From assembly GCF_002575655.3 (NCBI RefSeq), contig NC_053037.3, positions 450,399,793 to 450,463,792 of the forward strand: a stretch of DNA of 64,000 bases, in the 5' to 3' direction. A model generated the notes under the pieces. That model saw only the letters and a list, made by a program, of their open reading frames with translations. It was not told where the DNA came from and did not search any database. This stretch comes from Aegilops tauschii subsp. strangulata. Lineage: Eukaryota; Streptophyta; Magnoliopsida; Poales; Poaceae. The translations under genes and the position numbers were made by a program. How positions within the stretch are numbered: the stretch's first letter is position 1; each line of letters begins with the position of its first letter. This document shows, piece after piece, positions 29,563 to 42,913 of this stretch.

Positions 29563-29779
29563 AGTGCTCTCTGTTTGCAGAAAAAGAAGAAAGTGTAGAG
29601 ACAAGGCGCGGCGGAGCTTGAGAGTTGAGACGTTAACCATCACGGACAGGTCGATAGATTCCTCAATTATCAAAAAGAAAAAGAAAAACACGGACAGGTC
29701 GACGGATCCACCGTTAGATATGGCGAAGCGCACGGCCGTCGGGTCTCGGCGTTGTGACTGGAGACTGGGCCTGTCTGCT

Positions 29780-30110
29780 GGGCCTTTGACGCCTACGCTG
29801 CTGTAACCACTTGAGCTGGCCCGGAAGGCCTCGCCCCCTTCGCCCTCAGGCACGGCGGGGGTCGCCTCGCCCCCGTTGCCGCCCACTTCGACACCACACC
29901 AGAGCACCGCCCCACGGCCATCGATCTGACAACAGCTTTGCTCTGCTGCAGCGATGTGCTGCCCTAATCTCCCGTACAGCTCGGGTTCCGAGGCGGAGGC
30001 GGAGGGGAGGAGGCGCAGGCGCTGCAGCTCGCCGACAAATCGAGGAACTTCCCGTGGCGCGGACGGCGGGCGGGCGGGCGGCGAGAGTTAGGTATGTCAT
30101 GTGATTGCAT
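29780..30110. repeat. Conserved block downstream of RLK copy A
   Basis: A GC-rich ~300-bp block with CCTTCGCCCTCAGGCACGGC, then CAGCTCGGGTTCCGAGGCGG, ending at GGTATGTCATGTGATTGCAT. It recurs 3' of all three receptor-kinase copies (here, 49140-49375 and 57530-57775). It marks the edge of the tandem duplication unit. Read on the plus strand it resembles a first exon with a donor at GGTATGTC, but no protein is recognised. Confidence 0.7.
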
Positions 30111-33100
30111 TTCCGACTTTTTCGTAGCTTAGGTGCCAACTCGCGTACCATGGACATGCTTGGATGATTTGGTAGAAGAAACAAGCACTGTAATTTGAAT
30201 CCACAGCCTTGCAATAGAGATTGGGGAATAAAAGGCGGAATCCTTAGGCGGTAATGGGTAAGCAGTCTCAGGGTTTGTGTGGACTTAATGTACGAGCATC
30301 AATAGTAGGGTACCGAGTTCTCAAATGGAAGGGGACGAGTCATGCTTGAAAACTCGTACAGTTAGTAAGTGAGCAATATTTGAATCTGAGAGTTATAATT
30401 ACTGAATTCCAGTCTATGGACGATCAATGACAATGCCAGTTAAGCATATTACCAAACATTATCTATGCAGATGCAACAATAACACGGTAGGCGTTTCCCT
30501 TTCACCGTCCAGATAAGAGGCTTGTCTCTGACATCCGGCCGCCATGATCAGACTGGAAGTTCCCCTCGTTGCTTATTGTTGGAACTCCAGAAATCATTAA
30601 CTTGAGCAATCTTGGAACCGCAGGCAAGCACATTTTGAGCCTTGAAACAACCTCAGTCATGGTCGGCCTGTTGATGGCTGCGTTTTCGACGCAGTTCATG
30701 GCAAGGCTACCACACTCTGCAGGGAACTGGCATCGTACTGATCCAACAACCTCTTGTCCACAACTTCATGAATACTGCCTGTAGCAATCTTTTGGCGCGT
30801 CCAGTTGGTTAGATGGATGGTTTGAGGGTCCACCAGCACCGGGGGCTGGCCAGTGATGATCTCCAAGAGTACGATACCAAAGCTGTAAACATCTGCCTTG
30901 ACAGTGAGTTGGAATGTTGCATGGTACTCGGGGTCAAGGTAGCCAAGAGTACCAGCAGCAACAGTAGATATGTGTGTGTGAGCTTCATTAAAGGCCCGTG
31001 AAAGCCCGAAATCAGATATTATCCCCACCAGGTTCTTGTCCAGAAGGATGTTGGGGGTCTTCACATCTCTGTGAACTATTGCTGGGGTGCATGACTCGTG
31101 TAAATACTCCAGTCCTGTAGTTTATTGAAACACATACTTTGTCAACACACACAGATATACACAAAATAAATGTAATAAACGCATATTTGAACGTGGACCT
31201 TGTGCAGCATCAAGTGCAATATGAAGTCGCTGTTCCCAATTCAAACTATGGTCATCTCCTGCATCAATACATACCAAATTAATGCAAGTACCGTTTGACA
31301 CATGCATGGTAGAATAAATATCAGTTTTTGTAATGCTTGAACATAGTTAAGCTAACAGCTGATATGTTACAGATGCAACTATTCACCAATAACCATACCA
31401 TCAATTGGTGCATTAAAGAATAAAAAAACCTGCATACATAGGCCCTTTGGTCTTTCAAAGGTCACTGCCTTTCCTTCTCATTACCAGGGCACTTCATTAA
31501 ATAAAGATTTAATCAACAAGAGAACTAAGCTATTGAAGTATTAATTTAATATGTGCCTCTTGCTATGTTTCTTACTGGTTTTTGAAAGATCTACACGTTT
31601 ATAATTTGTGATTATCATGTCATGGTTATGTCTCTTAGAGTGTAACTGTGGTCGCCCCAATTTGTTATCAGTATATGTGACTAGAACCTGCGGCTCTAAA
31701 AATGCAGCTATGGTCGTCTCACTCTTTAGTCTAGTGTCTATAACACAGTAATTAGGCCCGCCAGCACCAACTCCACTGCATTGACAAGTTGCAGCAGTAA
31801 CAGTCTAGGAAATCAACTACAACTTTAACCAGGAGATTCAGTTTTAGCTCAGTAGGATGTCAAAGCATATAGATGGTCCCTATATATATGAAATGTATGT
31901 AGTTAACCAAAGCTGTTGGCATCTGAGTCGCTGTTTAGTTGGTTTTGCAGGAAATAAAACCCTGACTTGGTTAACTTGCTTTTTAGACTGAACAAATTTT
32001 ATGTTTGATTGAATGATTCAATTTTACTAAATTAAAGTACAGATGGTCCCTGTAAAAATTGTAATGCAAGTTAGTGATCATAAGTTCATAACAAAACTGC
32101 AAGTTGGTTGGTCATACCTATACCAAGTAGTCAACTATGTTGAATAGAAATTTTTAGGAAAAGTTAAAGAGAAAAACCTCCTCTTAAAAGCTGTTGGAGA
32201 TTTCCTCTGGGCATAAAATCGTAAACGAGTGCTAGGCATTTCTTGTTTTGGCAATATCCTTCCAGAGTCACGAGATTCTTGTGATGGACTTTGGACAATG
32301 TTTGCACCTGTGGCAACGGATATGATTACAAACATCCTAGAGCTGAAGCCAATTACATCAATTTATTGAATATGGAGTGTGGAAACTGTTTAGATATCTT
32401 GCAAACTTATAGTTTACTTTCTAGTAAAGAACTCAATGATTTCGCTTAGTTGTTTTCGTGTTATACCTCGGGGAGGAAGTCTATTGACTTTGCTATTGAT
32501 GTCTCCATAAGCACCTTAACAGCTACTTCATCACCATTTTCCAGTATGCCATGATAAACAATACCGAAACCTCCTTTTCCAATGATTGATTGGAAGTCCT
32601 TAGTCATGAGCTTCAGCTGTGCATATGTGAACCGTCTGATATCAATGTGCAGGGGAGTTTCCTCTTCATATGTAGCGTAGTCCTCTTGGTCTCCTGAGCT
32701 CCCTGCAAAGTCAGAAAGTCTGGTTTTATATATGAAAGTAAAGGTTTGAAGCTGTTGTCTAATTTCTGTTGCACATTGCATTGATGAAAAAGGGAATTCA
32801 GGGGGAGAAGTATTATGTTTACCTTTCCGGCATAACTTCCAGAGTATGCACATCACTACTATGAAGGATACCAGTACCACTGGAACTATCGCCGCAATTA
32901 GCACGGTAGGTGTGGTGTGCTTCTTCTTATTTGAACAGTACATATCTTTGACTTTTGAGCATATAGGATTGCCTTCTAGTCTAGTGACATGATTGTACAA
33001 CATATAAAAAATAATTAGCTTACCTCAAAATCCTAGCTACAACAACTCTATGCAGTTATGATTATAACATGCCTTCATTTTCTAACACAACTAACCATCT

Positions 33101-34910
33101 GATGACACTTCTAAATATACCCTCTAAATGAACTAACTGCATGGTTTCTAGATCACACATGTACTGGTACATACATATCTGGCTCTCGTATTGAAAGCCC
33201 ATAGGTGGTAAAGCATTTGTAGTTACTAGATGCTAGTGCATGTAACTGATGGTATGATTGGATCAATACAATTAATTCCCATAGTGAGGCTTGCCACACT
33301 TTGTGCGCCCAAATCGGCCACCACGACTTAGTCAAAATTGAGGAGTTTATGTGTATGACAAGTGGGGCTCGCGCATGGCATTAAGCTAGAGAAAGTCAAA
33401 CTTGCCTAAATCTCGCCTGGCAAAGTATGGCTATGAACCAAATACGCATTTAGCTTCTCAATTGTTTTTAACCAATGCAGTGTTAATACTTTATATCTGC
33501 AAAGACTGTTGCTAAGCCATGAATTGATCTGTATCATTAACCTATAATAACCAACCTTGGGTTGAGCCATTTCGTTTTGATGTAGTTGTTCAGCTTGTTG
33601 CAACAAATTATATTGAGTAAGCAGGCGTGCAACAGAGCTGCCAAACCTTAAGTCGAGCAGACCAGCCTCAAATCTTCTAAGAATATAGTCAGGGATTGGT
33701 CCCTCGAGCTTGTTATTTGACAAATCCCTAAAAAACAGTAGTTGAATAATTCATGTAAAATTATATTATTAATCAAATACTGATCAAGCAGAGACTTACA
33801 GAACTGCTAGTCACTTTAGTTGATAGTCTGGAATGGAGCCCGTCAAATTGTTGTGTGATAAATCCCTATACATATATATTTTATTAGGGTCACAAAAGAT
33901 GTCAATTTCATTTCATCTAGAGCATCAATATTATGTCATAGGCACCACTTACAAAATTTCCAGTGATGTCATGCTCAAAAGTGATATGGCTAATCCACCT
34001 CCTAGTCCCCTGCTAGACAGATTTCTGCAAAATAATCATCTTATTTAAAGTAATTAATTTACAGAGAGTGTTGAACTAATATGTATTTTAAGACATCGTT
34101 TCCATGCTTCTGGTTTTGAACCAAATTAAGACACTGTATGTACCCCCCACATGTTGATATACCTCTTAAGTGAATCGATTATATATACTTCTTTATTATT
34201 ATAAATATACCTCATTAATTATTCTAAAAATACTTCAACAAGTGCTATGAAGAAATATCTTCAGAGCCCTTAGTTTTTGCAATATAACCTTTTTAATGTA
34301 TACAATTTTTGTGTATGCACAAATAATAGAAAATATATGGATAAAATGTTTTTCATGGAACTCACTTGGGTATGTAGTAAGATAGTTTATTAACAAAAAG
34401 AATACTGGTCCTGGTTATGTTCTTACACTCGGACAATCCTAGGATTCTTGTTGCTATGGGAGTAGCCGCAAGTCAAACCTTCCTAGGTATACTCTATTGG
34501 GGAGCATGGATCACCATTCCAGTCTATTCTTGTCAAATCGTAGTGTGCTTTTACCTCTTTCATGGAATTGACTGCAACAACAGGAGAGAATGAAAACAGA
34601 CATGACTGGAGTAATGGAAAATGTATATGTTGGGCATAGGATTATTGTAGGATTAATCATGATGTACAACAATGTAAGAAGTTACATTATCATTTCATGT
34701 GTAAATATTATCTTTTTGTAAGACTGAATAAATTGTATAAATTCATTCGTCTACTATGGTCTTCCTCATGGCTAATTGGCAGTTGACCTTTACAATGTAG
34801 TGATCAAGAGTTGAGTGGGTTGGGAATCCTCAGAGGTCTACGCAGTGAGAACTCGGTCATTAACATCTACTCTATTATGTACTAAAAGTATACTGCACTA
34901 GAAAAAAGAG

Positions 34911-35430
34911 CATAACAACGACAACAAAGCCTTTTGTCCCAAGCAAGCTGGGGTAGGATAGAGATGAAACCGAATAGAAACCGCGAGAACCTAAAAGAGA
35001 AGAGAGAAAGTACAAGTAACGAACTGAAGGAAGGTAAATTAAGGTTCTGGTACATGGATCGATGACTTCTCTGCAGTCATATCAAGAGCAAACCCTTGGT
35101 TACATTCCAAACTTTCAAGTCTCTTTTTACGGCCTCCTCCCATGCCAGCTTTGGTCGCCCCTGCCCCTCATAGTATTTTCGCTACTCTTCTACTATACAC
35201 TGGTGCTGCAGGCCTCCATTGGATATGTCCAAACCACTTTAGTCAGTGTTGGACAAGCTTCTCTTCAGTCGGTGCCACCACTACCTTATCATGTATTCTC
35301 TCATTCCTAATCCGGTCTCGATGCCACACATCCACCTTAGCACGCACATCTAAATGGGACTCATTTGTTGGATGTGTTGTCTCTTAGTAAGCCGACACTC
35401 TGCTCCATATAGCATCCCAGGTCTGAGTTT
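34911..35430 (-). mobile_element. RTE-clade LINE remnant
   Basis: On the minus strand this intron segment reads as a broken RTE-type reverse transcriptase C-terminus: WHRDRIRNERIHDKV, then PTEEKLVQH, KWFGHIQWRP and SIHVPEP at the end. The 3' tail (CCCCAGCTTGCTTGGGAC followed by a TTGTTG-type repeat at 34911-34925) is typical of this clade. Several stops and indels are present. It lies in the intron between exons 3 and 4 of RLK copy A. Confidence 0.8.
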
Positions 35431-36874
35431 TATTGGATTCTCTGGGATTAGTTTGATTTCTTTTGGAGATGCACCATTCATAGTAGAACTTTGCTTTGGT
35501 ACACCCCCCTTAGAAAAGTTTTCAAATTTCGATGCATATTAAAGGTGGAGATTAGAAATTACCCCTTCAATCAAAAAGGGTAATATAGTATTTTGTATCT
35601 AAATCAATCTATTCATTATGTTTGATTACGATGATAGCCCTTTTAAGTAACTTCAAGATTTGTGTTAACTTTTACTGAAGCAAAACTCTTCATAGTAATA
35701 ATAATTATGTAATAACAGGCAACATAAGCAAGAAATCTCATTGGCATCTAAAGTGTATGTAATCTTCTTACAAGAATTAGAATCATTAAAATGATAAAGT
35801 ATAAGAGATGATTAAAACATTGCCAGCCCACATGCGTAGACCACTGTGCTAGCTTCTTTAAAAGTAGGGATCAGGAGGTACTGTGCAAGCAGTTCAAGCA
35901 ACTGACTAAACATCATGATGATAATGTAGATCTGTACATGGCATGTGTAATAAGTGTGCAATATCAATAACGATGGCCGATCTTACCATCCTCAGAGTCG
36001 GTGGTGAAGTTTTCCATCCGAATGAGTGAGTACACCTCGAGCGCGTTGATGAGCGGGGGAAGGCTTGAGCTGCGTGTCTTGTTCAGGGTGTAAAATGCGT
36101 CGTCATTATACAAGAACTGCCCGCTGTTGGCCTGTAATCGCGACGGGGAGAAGCCCCGGTGCAGCAAATCGCCGGCGTTATAGATGTCGAACCTTCTGTT
36201 CGGGTTGTTACCATTAATTTCTGCAAAGTGGAATATCAGGAGAAGGCTATTCTCGTGCTTCAGATTGGGGCCCATTCCAATGTTGAGTCCCATGAAGGTG
36301 TAGTTTGTGTCTAGGGTCGTGGCCTTCTGGAAGATGGCCATCGGCACATTGAAGAAGTCGTCGCCCGGGAGAATCTCCACTTTATCGCTAGTGTTTAGGG
36401 TCATCCAGGGGTAGGTCTTATAGTAGAAAGACCAAGCCTCCCAGAACCGGTCATAAGGGTCCACTGGATATCTGTATCACACACAAAAGACAAGAGAAAT
36501 CATGTAAGTCCTCCTTTGGTTTGGAGGTTTTTTTTAGTAATTTCATTGCATAGGATTTCTACAGGTAAATACCTTTAGAGCCTTTTAGTTTGTAGGAATA
36601 GAATCCTATTTCTATGGAAGAATTCTTCTTGTCCTTCGCATTTCATAAGAAAATAGACATTAACCTAGACTCAATGTAAAAAAAAATCATATGCTATGAA
36701 CCAAAGGGCATCCTCTTTTCTATACGTATTCATACGATTTGAGATGCATATCATCTCATTTCAGATGACTTTTCTATTCCTATGATTTTTCTATCCTACG
36801 AACCAAAGAAGGCCTAAATTAGCTAGCACGATACCACTACTTTTTGGTTTCATTGGAGCTGGTAATCTCACATA

Positions 36875-37132
36875 CTCCCTCCGTCCTTTAAAGAGTGTAC
36901 TTCCAAATTTGTTGGAGATTCAAACTATTTCAAAGTTTAATCAAATTTCTATAAAAATATATCAATGTTTGTGAAACCAAATAGGTATATGATGAAAATA
37001 TTTTATCATGAATCGAATGCTACCAATTTGAAGACATAAATGTTGGTGTATCATTGTATAAATACGGTCAAACATAAAAAGGTTTGACTTTCCAACAAAG
37101 TTGGAAGTACACTCTTTAAAGAACGGAGGGAG
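36875..37132. repeat. Stowaway-type MITE, 258 bp
   Basis: Terminal inverted repeats of the CTCCCTCCGT...TTTAAAGAGTGTACTTCCAA type (left) and their complement ending ACGGAGGGAG (right). The element is flanked by TA at 36873-36874 and 37133-37134. It lies in intron 2 of RLK copy A. Confidence 0.88.
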
Positions 37133-37156
37133 TACTTAGCAACTTGAGATGTGCTA

Positions 37157-38244
37157 TCTCTGTAAACTAATATAAGATATTTTTTGGAAAACGCTTGGTG
37201 TCAACCGGCGGATTTTCTCTCGCTCGTCCGCTGTCTCCCACGGGCGACGCGTGTCCCTGTGGGCCTGCACCGCTTTGCATCCTGCCTTATCTTCTCGTCC
37301 GATTGCTCCCATACACATCTTTTGTTTTCTTATGCCTTCTTTCTTCCTTCCCCAGCCATACATCCTTCTCCATTACGCACACAATCAGGGACCTGCTCGA
37401 AGATGTTGGAGACACCCACGAACAGCCCTTGCCCACCGGCCACGGCCATGGAGGTAGCATGCGAGCATACATGGCCATGCAAGCCTCGTTGGACATCACA
37501 ACCCGACCGTGGGCAGCCATGGAGGTAGATGCAAGTAGCAGCTAGTGGCTACAACAACAAGCGCCATGGAGGTAGCATGCGAGCTTGTTGGATGACGCGA
37601 CCGATGACGGGGATTGGCGGCGCTCGAGCCGGGGAGTTCGGAGGATGGATGGCCTTGTGGTTGGGCGGCGACGATGTGAATGACAGTGGTGCTGACGGCA
37701 ACGATGTCAGTGTTTCTGTAACTTCATTTTCATTGATTTTTTTCGCAACATCCTCTATGTTGCAAAAGTTTTTTCGCAACATCATCTATGTTGCAAAAGT
37801 TTTTTGCCAACAACGCCCATGCTGCAGAAAAGTGAAGGCGATTTTTATTTTGCAACATCATCTATGTTGCAAAAGTTCCTTCCGCAACAACACGCATGTT
37901 GCAGAAAAGTGAAGACAAAAAAAATCTGCAACATCATCTATGTTGCAAAAGTTCCTTCCGCAACAACACCCATGTTGCAGAAAAGTGAAGACGATAAACA
38001 TTTCTGCAACAACACCTATGGTTCAAAAGGGTTTATGCAGCATGTGCTCTGTTGCAATGATGGGACGGGGTTGGCCATTGGATGACATCAAATCTAACGG
38101 TTGTTGGGGCGGTGGATATTTTTAGATTATCCGTCGGCGGATGCGTAGCACTGCCCATATTTTTTAGATCACTAAAAATATAAGATATTTTTTAGATCAC
38201 TACCTTAGTGATCTAAAACGTCTTATATTAATTTATGGAGGGAG
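37157..38244. repeat. Stowaway MITE split by a MULE
   Basis: The left arm (CTGTAAACTAATATAAGA, about 37160-37185) and right arm (CTTATATTAATTTATGGAGGGAG, ending 38244) belong to one Stowaway element now separated by a 971-bp insertion. To the right of the insertion an extra ~30-bp copy of ATATTTTTTAGATCACTA is present. Confidence 0.7.
37186..38156. mobile_element. Non-autonomous Mutator-like element
   Basis: A 971-bp insertion flanked by the exact 9-bp duplication ATATTTTTT (37177-37185 and 38157-38165), the length expected for Mutator transposition. The ends form imperfect ~33-bp inverted repeats (20 of 33 positions match by my count), both with a CGGAT..TCT core. No transposase is encoded. 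Inside, at 37745-38030, is a 76-bp tandem array (phase points 37776, 37852, 37928). Each unit contains two small inverted repeats of the GCAACA...TGTTGC kind. Confidence 0.8.
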
Positions 38245-41185
38245 TACAATTTTTTTCCTGTTAGAATTAATTGTGGGATTCAGAAAGCATAAGAGCACGC
38301 ACTCCAAATGCGTTGAGCAAGCCAGCAGATTTAAAAATCACTGATAGGCATAATTCAGTTCTAATCCAAAACTATGGATGCCAGTCTCACCTTGTGATAA
38401 AGTCAGTGGCTTCACCAAATCTGATCCGTCTAAAGTGTCCGACTGATACCGAAGTATTCACAAAAGGGTACATCGCATCTAGCAGTGGCCTCAGCTCCAG
38501 AGCAGACATGAACGGAGTCCCTGTACCGAAGTTTATCAGACAGACCGACACCGAGTTGCCTAGAGCAACCGTGAGCACCTCCTTCCAGACCGTGAGCGAT
38601 GGATCCCAATTTGTCAAGTTCACCGTATCCCAGAAATTGACGCCAATATGGAGCCCAAACAGAAATGATGACCCGTCCATACTCCTGTTCAACCAATCAT
38701 AGTTGCCGTAAGTAAATGTGGTCCTCAACAGGAACTTCTTACCAAAAGCGGATGGCAGTGTATAGCAATTTCGTGAACCGTCAGGGAAGCTCCTCAGGGT
38801 TTTTTGTTGCTCATTCCCTACACCAGCCATGAACTCTGTTAAAATTTCGTGGCTCAAACCACCCTTGACGTATTCGCCATCAGAATGGAACTGTAGTCCT
38901 AAGATGCTGTGGTCGTAGGTGTTAGGAATGGGCAACTACCTTTACTGAGGGCCAAAGGCCAATACATATACATGTGTGGTAAAGTGCAGGAAACCCCTTA
39001 TATAATAGGGATAAACCAGAAAGAGACTATACACATCTAACACCCCCCTCAAACTCATGGTGGATCAACAACACCGAGTTTGGAGAGGAAAAAGGCATGT
39101 TGCGCCCGAGTCTGTGCCTTCGTGAAGAAGTCAGCCAACTGTAACTCAGAGGGCACATAGTGAAGAGCGAGAGTCTGATCCTGCACAGCAGCACGCACGA
39201 AGTGGGCATCCACACCGATGTGCTTAGTGAGCTCATGCTTCACCGGGTCACGCGCAATACTGATAGCACCAGTACTGTCTGACAGTAAGGGAGTCGAGGT
39301 AGCAGCAGACACACCAAAATCCTCAAGTAACCACCGTAACCAGATCACCTCAACCGTCAGCATAGCCATGGCTCGCAACTCAGCCTCTGTACTCGAGCGA
39401 GAAACTGCAGTCTGTTTCTTTGTCTTCCAAGCAATAAGAGAGCCACCAAGAAAGACACAATAAGCAGACAGCGAGCGTCGATCAGAGGGATCACTAGCCC
39501 AGGTAGCATCAGAGTAAGCCTGGAGCTCAAGAGAACTGGAGCGGGGAAAGAAAAGGCGCTGAGAGATCGTGCCACGAAGATATCGTAGAACACGGAGGAG
39601 GTGACTATAGTGGACAGAGGTGGGGGCTGAAACAAACTGACTCAGGATGTGAACAGGATAGGAGATGTCAGGACGCGTAACAGCAAGATAGACAAGGCTA
39701 CCAACGAGGTGACGATAGCGAGTGGGATTAGGAAGAGGGTCACCATCAGAGGCACGAAGCTGAACATTGAGCTCCATAGGAGTCACAACGGTGCGGTCAT
39801 CACTGAGAGCAGCTCGAGCGAGAAGATCCTGAATATATTTCTCTTGAGAGATGTAGAAGCCATCAGAGGTCGAGGAGATCTCAATCCCAAGAAAATAGCG
39901 AAGAGGACCAAGATCAGTCATGAGGAACTGGTCGTGAAGGCGGGCCTTAACAAAGGCAATGTAGTCAGAGTCGTCACGAGTGATGATCATGTCATCAACA
40001 TAAAGAAGGAGAAGAGTCCGACCACGAGGAGATGTGTGAACAAACAACGCGGGATCATGATCACTGGGCAAGAAACCAGCGGCAGTCACCACAGAGGCAA
40101 AGCGCTCAAACCAGGCGCGAGGGGCCTGTTTAAGACCATAGAGGGAGCGGCGAAGTCGACAGACCATACCGTCAGGAGCATAGTACCCCGGTGGTGGCTG
40201 CATGTAAACCTCCTCACGCAACTCGCCATTAAGAAAAGCGTTCTGAACATCAAGTTGAGAGATAGACCAATGACGAACAGAAGCAACAGCAAGAAGAGTG
40301 CGAACAGTGGTCATATGGGCCACATGAGCGAATGTCTCATCATAATCGCGTCCCTGCTCCTGCTGAAAACCACGGGCCACAAGGCGCGCTTTGTAGCGCT
40401 CAAGAGAACCATCAGAGCGAGTCTTAATCTTGTAGACCCACTTGCAGGTGATGGGACGGACACCGGAAGGGAGGGAAACCAGATCCCATGTGCCAGAGCG
40501 CTCAAGGGCAGCAAGCTCTTCGGCCATCGCAAGCTGCCATTCAGGCTGAGTCATGGCAGTCCGATAGGAAGTGGGCTCAGCAATAACAGAGAGACCGTAC
40601 CGATCAGGAGAGTAGCGATCAGGCGGGGGGCGAGGCCGAGCACGGAGGTTATGAACTGGGGGAGGCGTGAAAGGAGGTGCACCAGAGGTGGAAGGCGCAT
40701 CAGGGAAAACATCCTCAGAACGAGGGCGACGAGTATAGTGAAGAGGAAATGGTGAGAGAGGACGACGGACTGGAGATGATGGTGGAGAGTTGGAGGAGGA
40801 TGGGGAAGATGGTGTCAGTGGTGAAGGAGAAGGAAGAAGAGGTGCAGGCGGAGGAGGAAAAACATGAGGAGGCACATAGCAGGGTGTATCAGGGAGAAGA
40901 AGAAAAGAAAGATCGTCCACAGAGAAGCTCGAGGTAGAAGGACGTGGGTAGTAAGAGCGAGACTCGTCAAAGGTCACATCACGCGAGATGCGCAAACGAC
41001 GACCAACAGGATCCCAGCAGCGATAGCCCTTGTGCTCATCGCTGTAGCCAAGAAAACACACTCAACCGACTGAGCAGTCAGTTTGGTGCGTTCTCGCGGG
41101 GCAAGAAGGACATAGCACACACATCCAAACATACGAAGAGCTGAGTAGTCAGGAGAGCGACCAGTGAGACACTCCATAGGAATAC

Positions 41186-42913
41186 TGTTGGAAATATGCC
41201 CTAGAGGCAATAATAAATAGGTTATTATTATATTTCCTTGTTCATGATAATCGTTTATTATCCATGCTAGAATTGTATTGATAGGAAACTCAGATACATG
41301 TGTGGATACATAGACAACACCATGTCCCTAGTAAGCCTCTAGTTGACTAGCTCGTTGATCAATAGATGGTTACGGTTTCCTGACCATGGACATTGGATGT
41401 CGTTGATAACGGGATCACATCATTAGGAGAATGATGTGATGGACAAGACCCAATCCTAAGCCTAGCACAAGATCGTGTAGTTCGTTTGCTCAGAGCTTTT
41501 CTAATGTCAAGTATCATTTCCTTAGACCATGAGATTGTGCAACTCCCGGATACCGTAGGAATGCTTTGGGTGTACCAAACGTCACAACGTAACTGGGTGG
41601 CTATAAAGGTGCACTACAGGTATCTCCGAAAGTGTCTGTTGGGTTGGCACGAATCGAGACTGGGATTTGTCACTCCGTGTAAACGGAGAGGTATCTCTGG
41701 GCCCACTCGGTAGGACATCATCATAATGTGCACAATGTGACCAAGGAGTTGATCACGGGATGATGTGAGTTACGGAACGAGTAAAGAGACTTGCCGGTAA
41801 CGAGATTGAACAAGGTATCGGGATACCGACGATCGAATCTCGGGCAAGTAACATACCGATAGACAAAGGGAATTGTATACGGGATTGATTGAATCCTCGA
41901 CATCGTGGTTCATCCGATGAGATCATCGAGGAGCATGTGGGAGCCAACATGGGTATCCAGATCCCGCTGTTGGTTATTGACCGGAGAGTCGTCTCGGTCA
42001 TGTCTGCCTGTCTCCCGAACCCGTAGGGTCTACACACTTAAGGTTCGGTGACGCTAGGGTTATAGAGATATTAGTATGTGGTAACCCGAAAGTTGTTCGG
42101 AGTCCCGGATGAGATCCCGGACGTCACGAGGAGTTCCGGAATGGTCCGGAGGTAAAGATTTATATATGGGAAGTCTTATTTTGGTCGCCGGAAAAGTTTC
42201 GCACTTTATCGGTATTGTACCGGGAGTGCCGAAAGGGGTCCGGGGGTCCGCCAAGGGGGTCCACCAGCCCCGGGGGGCCACATGGGCTGTAGGGGGTGCG
42301 CCTTGGCCTATATGGGCCAAGGGCACCAGCCCCAAGAGGCCCATGCGCCAAGAGATAAGAAAAAGGGAGAGTCCTAAAAGGGGAAGGCACCTCCGAGGTG
42401 CCTTGGGGGGGAAGGACTCCTCCCTGGCCGCACCCTTCCTTGGAGGAAGGGCCAAGGCTGCGCCCCCCCCTCTCCCTTGGCCCTATATATAGTGGGGGGA
42501 AGGGAGGGTAGCAATACCTAAGCCCTGGCGCCTCCCTCTCCCTCCCGTGACACATCTCCCTCCTCCCGCAGTGCTTGGCGAAGCCCTGTTGGAATCCCGC
42601 TACTTCCACCACCACGCCGTCGTGCTGGTGGATCTCCATCAACCTCTCCTCCCCCTTGCTGGATCAAGAAGGAGGAGACGTTGCCGCTCTGTACGTGTGT
42701 TGAACGCGGAGGTGCCGTCCGTTCGGTGCTAGGATCATCGGTGATTTGGATCACGACGAGTACGACTCCATCAACCCCGTTCTCTTGAACGCTTTCGCTC
42801 GCGATCTTCAAGGGTATGTAGATGCACTCCCCTTCCCCTCGTTGCTAGATTACTCCATAGATTGATCTTGGTGATGCGTAGAAAATTTTGAATTTCTGCT
42901 ACGTTCCCCAACA
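41186..42913 (+). mobile_element. Solo LTR, Angela/WIS type
   Basis: A complete 1728-bp LTR from TGTTGGAAATATGCCC to GCTACGTTCCCCAACA with the 5-bp duplication AATAC on both sides (41181-41185, 42914-42918). No internal sequence is present, so it formed by LTR-LTR recombination. A TATATATAG promoter box lies at about 42484-42491. It interrupts the integrase region of the older Copia element. Confidence 0.95.

Noticed and set aside
35062..35542. Plus-strand frames in the intron of RLK copy A
   Set aside because: They are antisense to a degenerate RTE-LINE reverse transcriptase C-terminus.
37745..38030. CRISPR-like regular repeats
   Set aside because: The 76-bp period reflects whole-unit tandem repetition with no unique spacers, inside a plant MULE with a 9-bp target duplication.
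39649..40755. A 368-codon plus-strand open frame
   Set aside because: It is antisense to the Copia reverse transcriptase/RNase H frame (39055-41061, minus), which has clear catalytic motifs; the plus frame has none.
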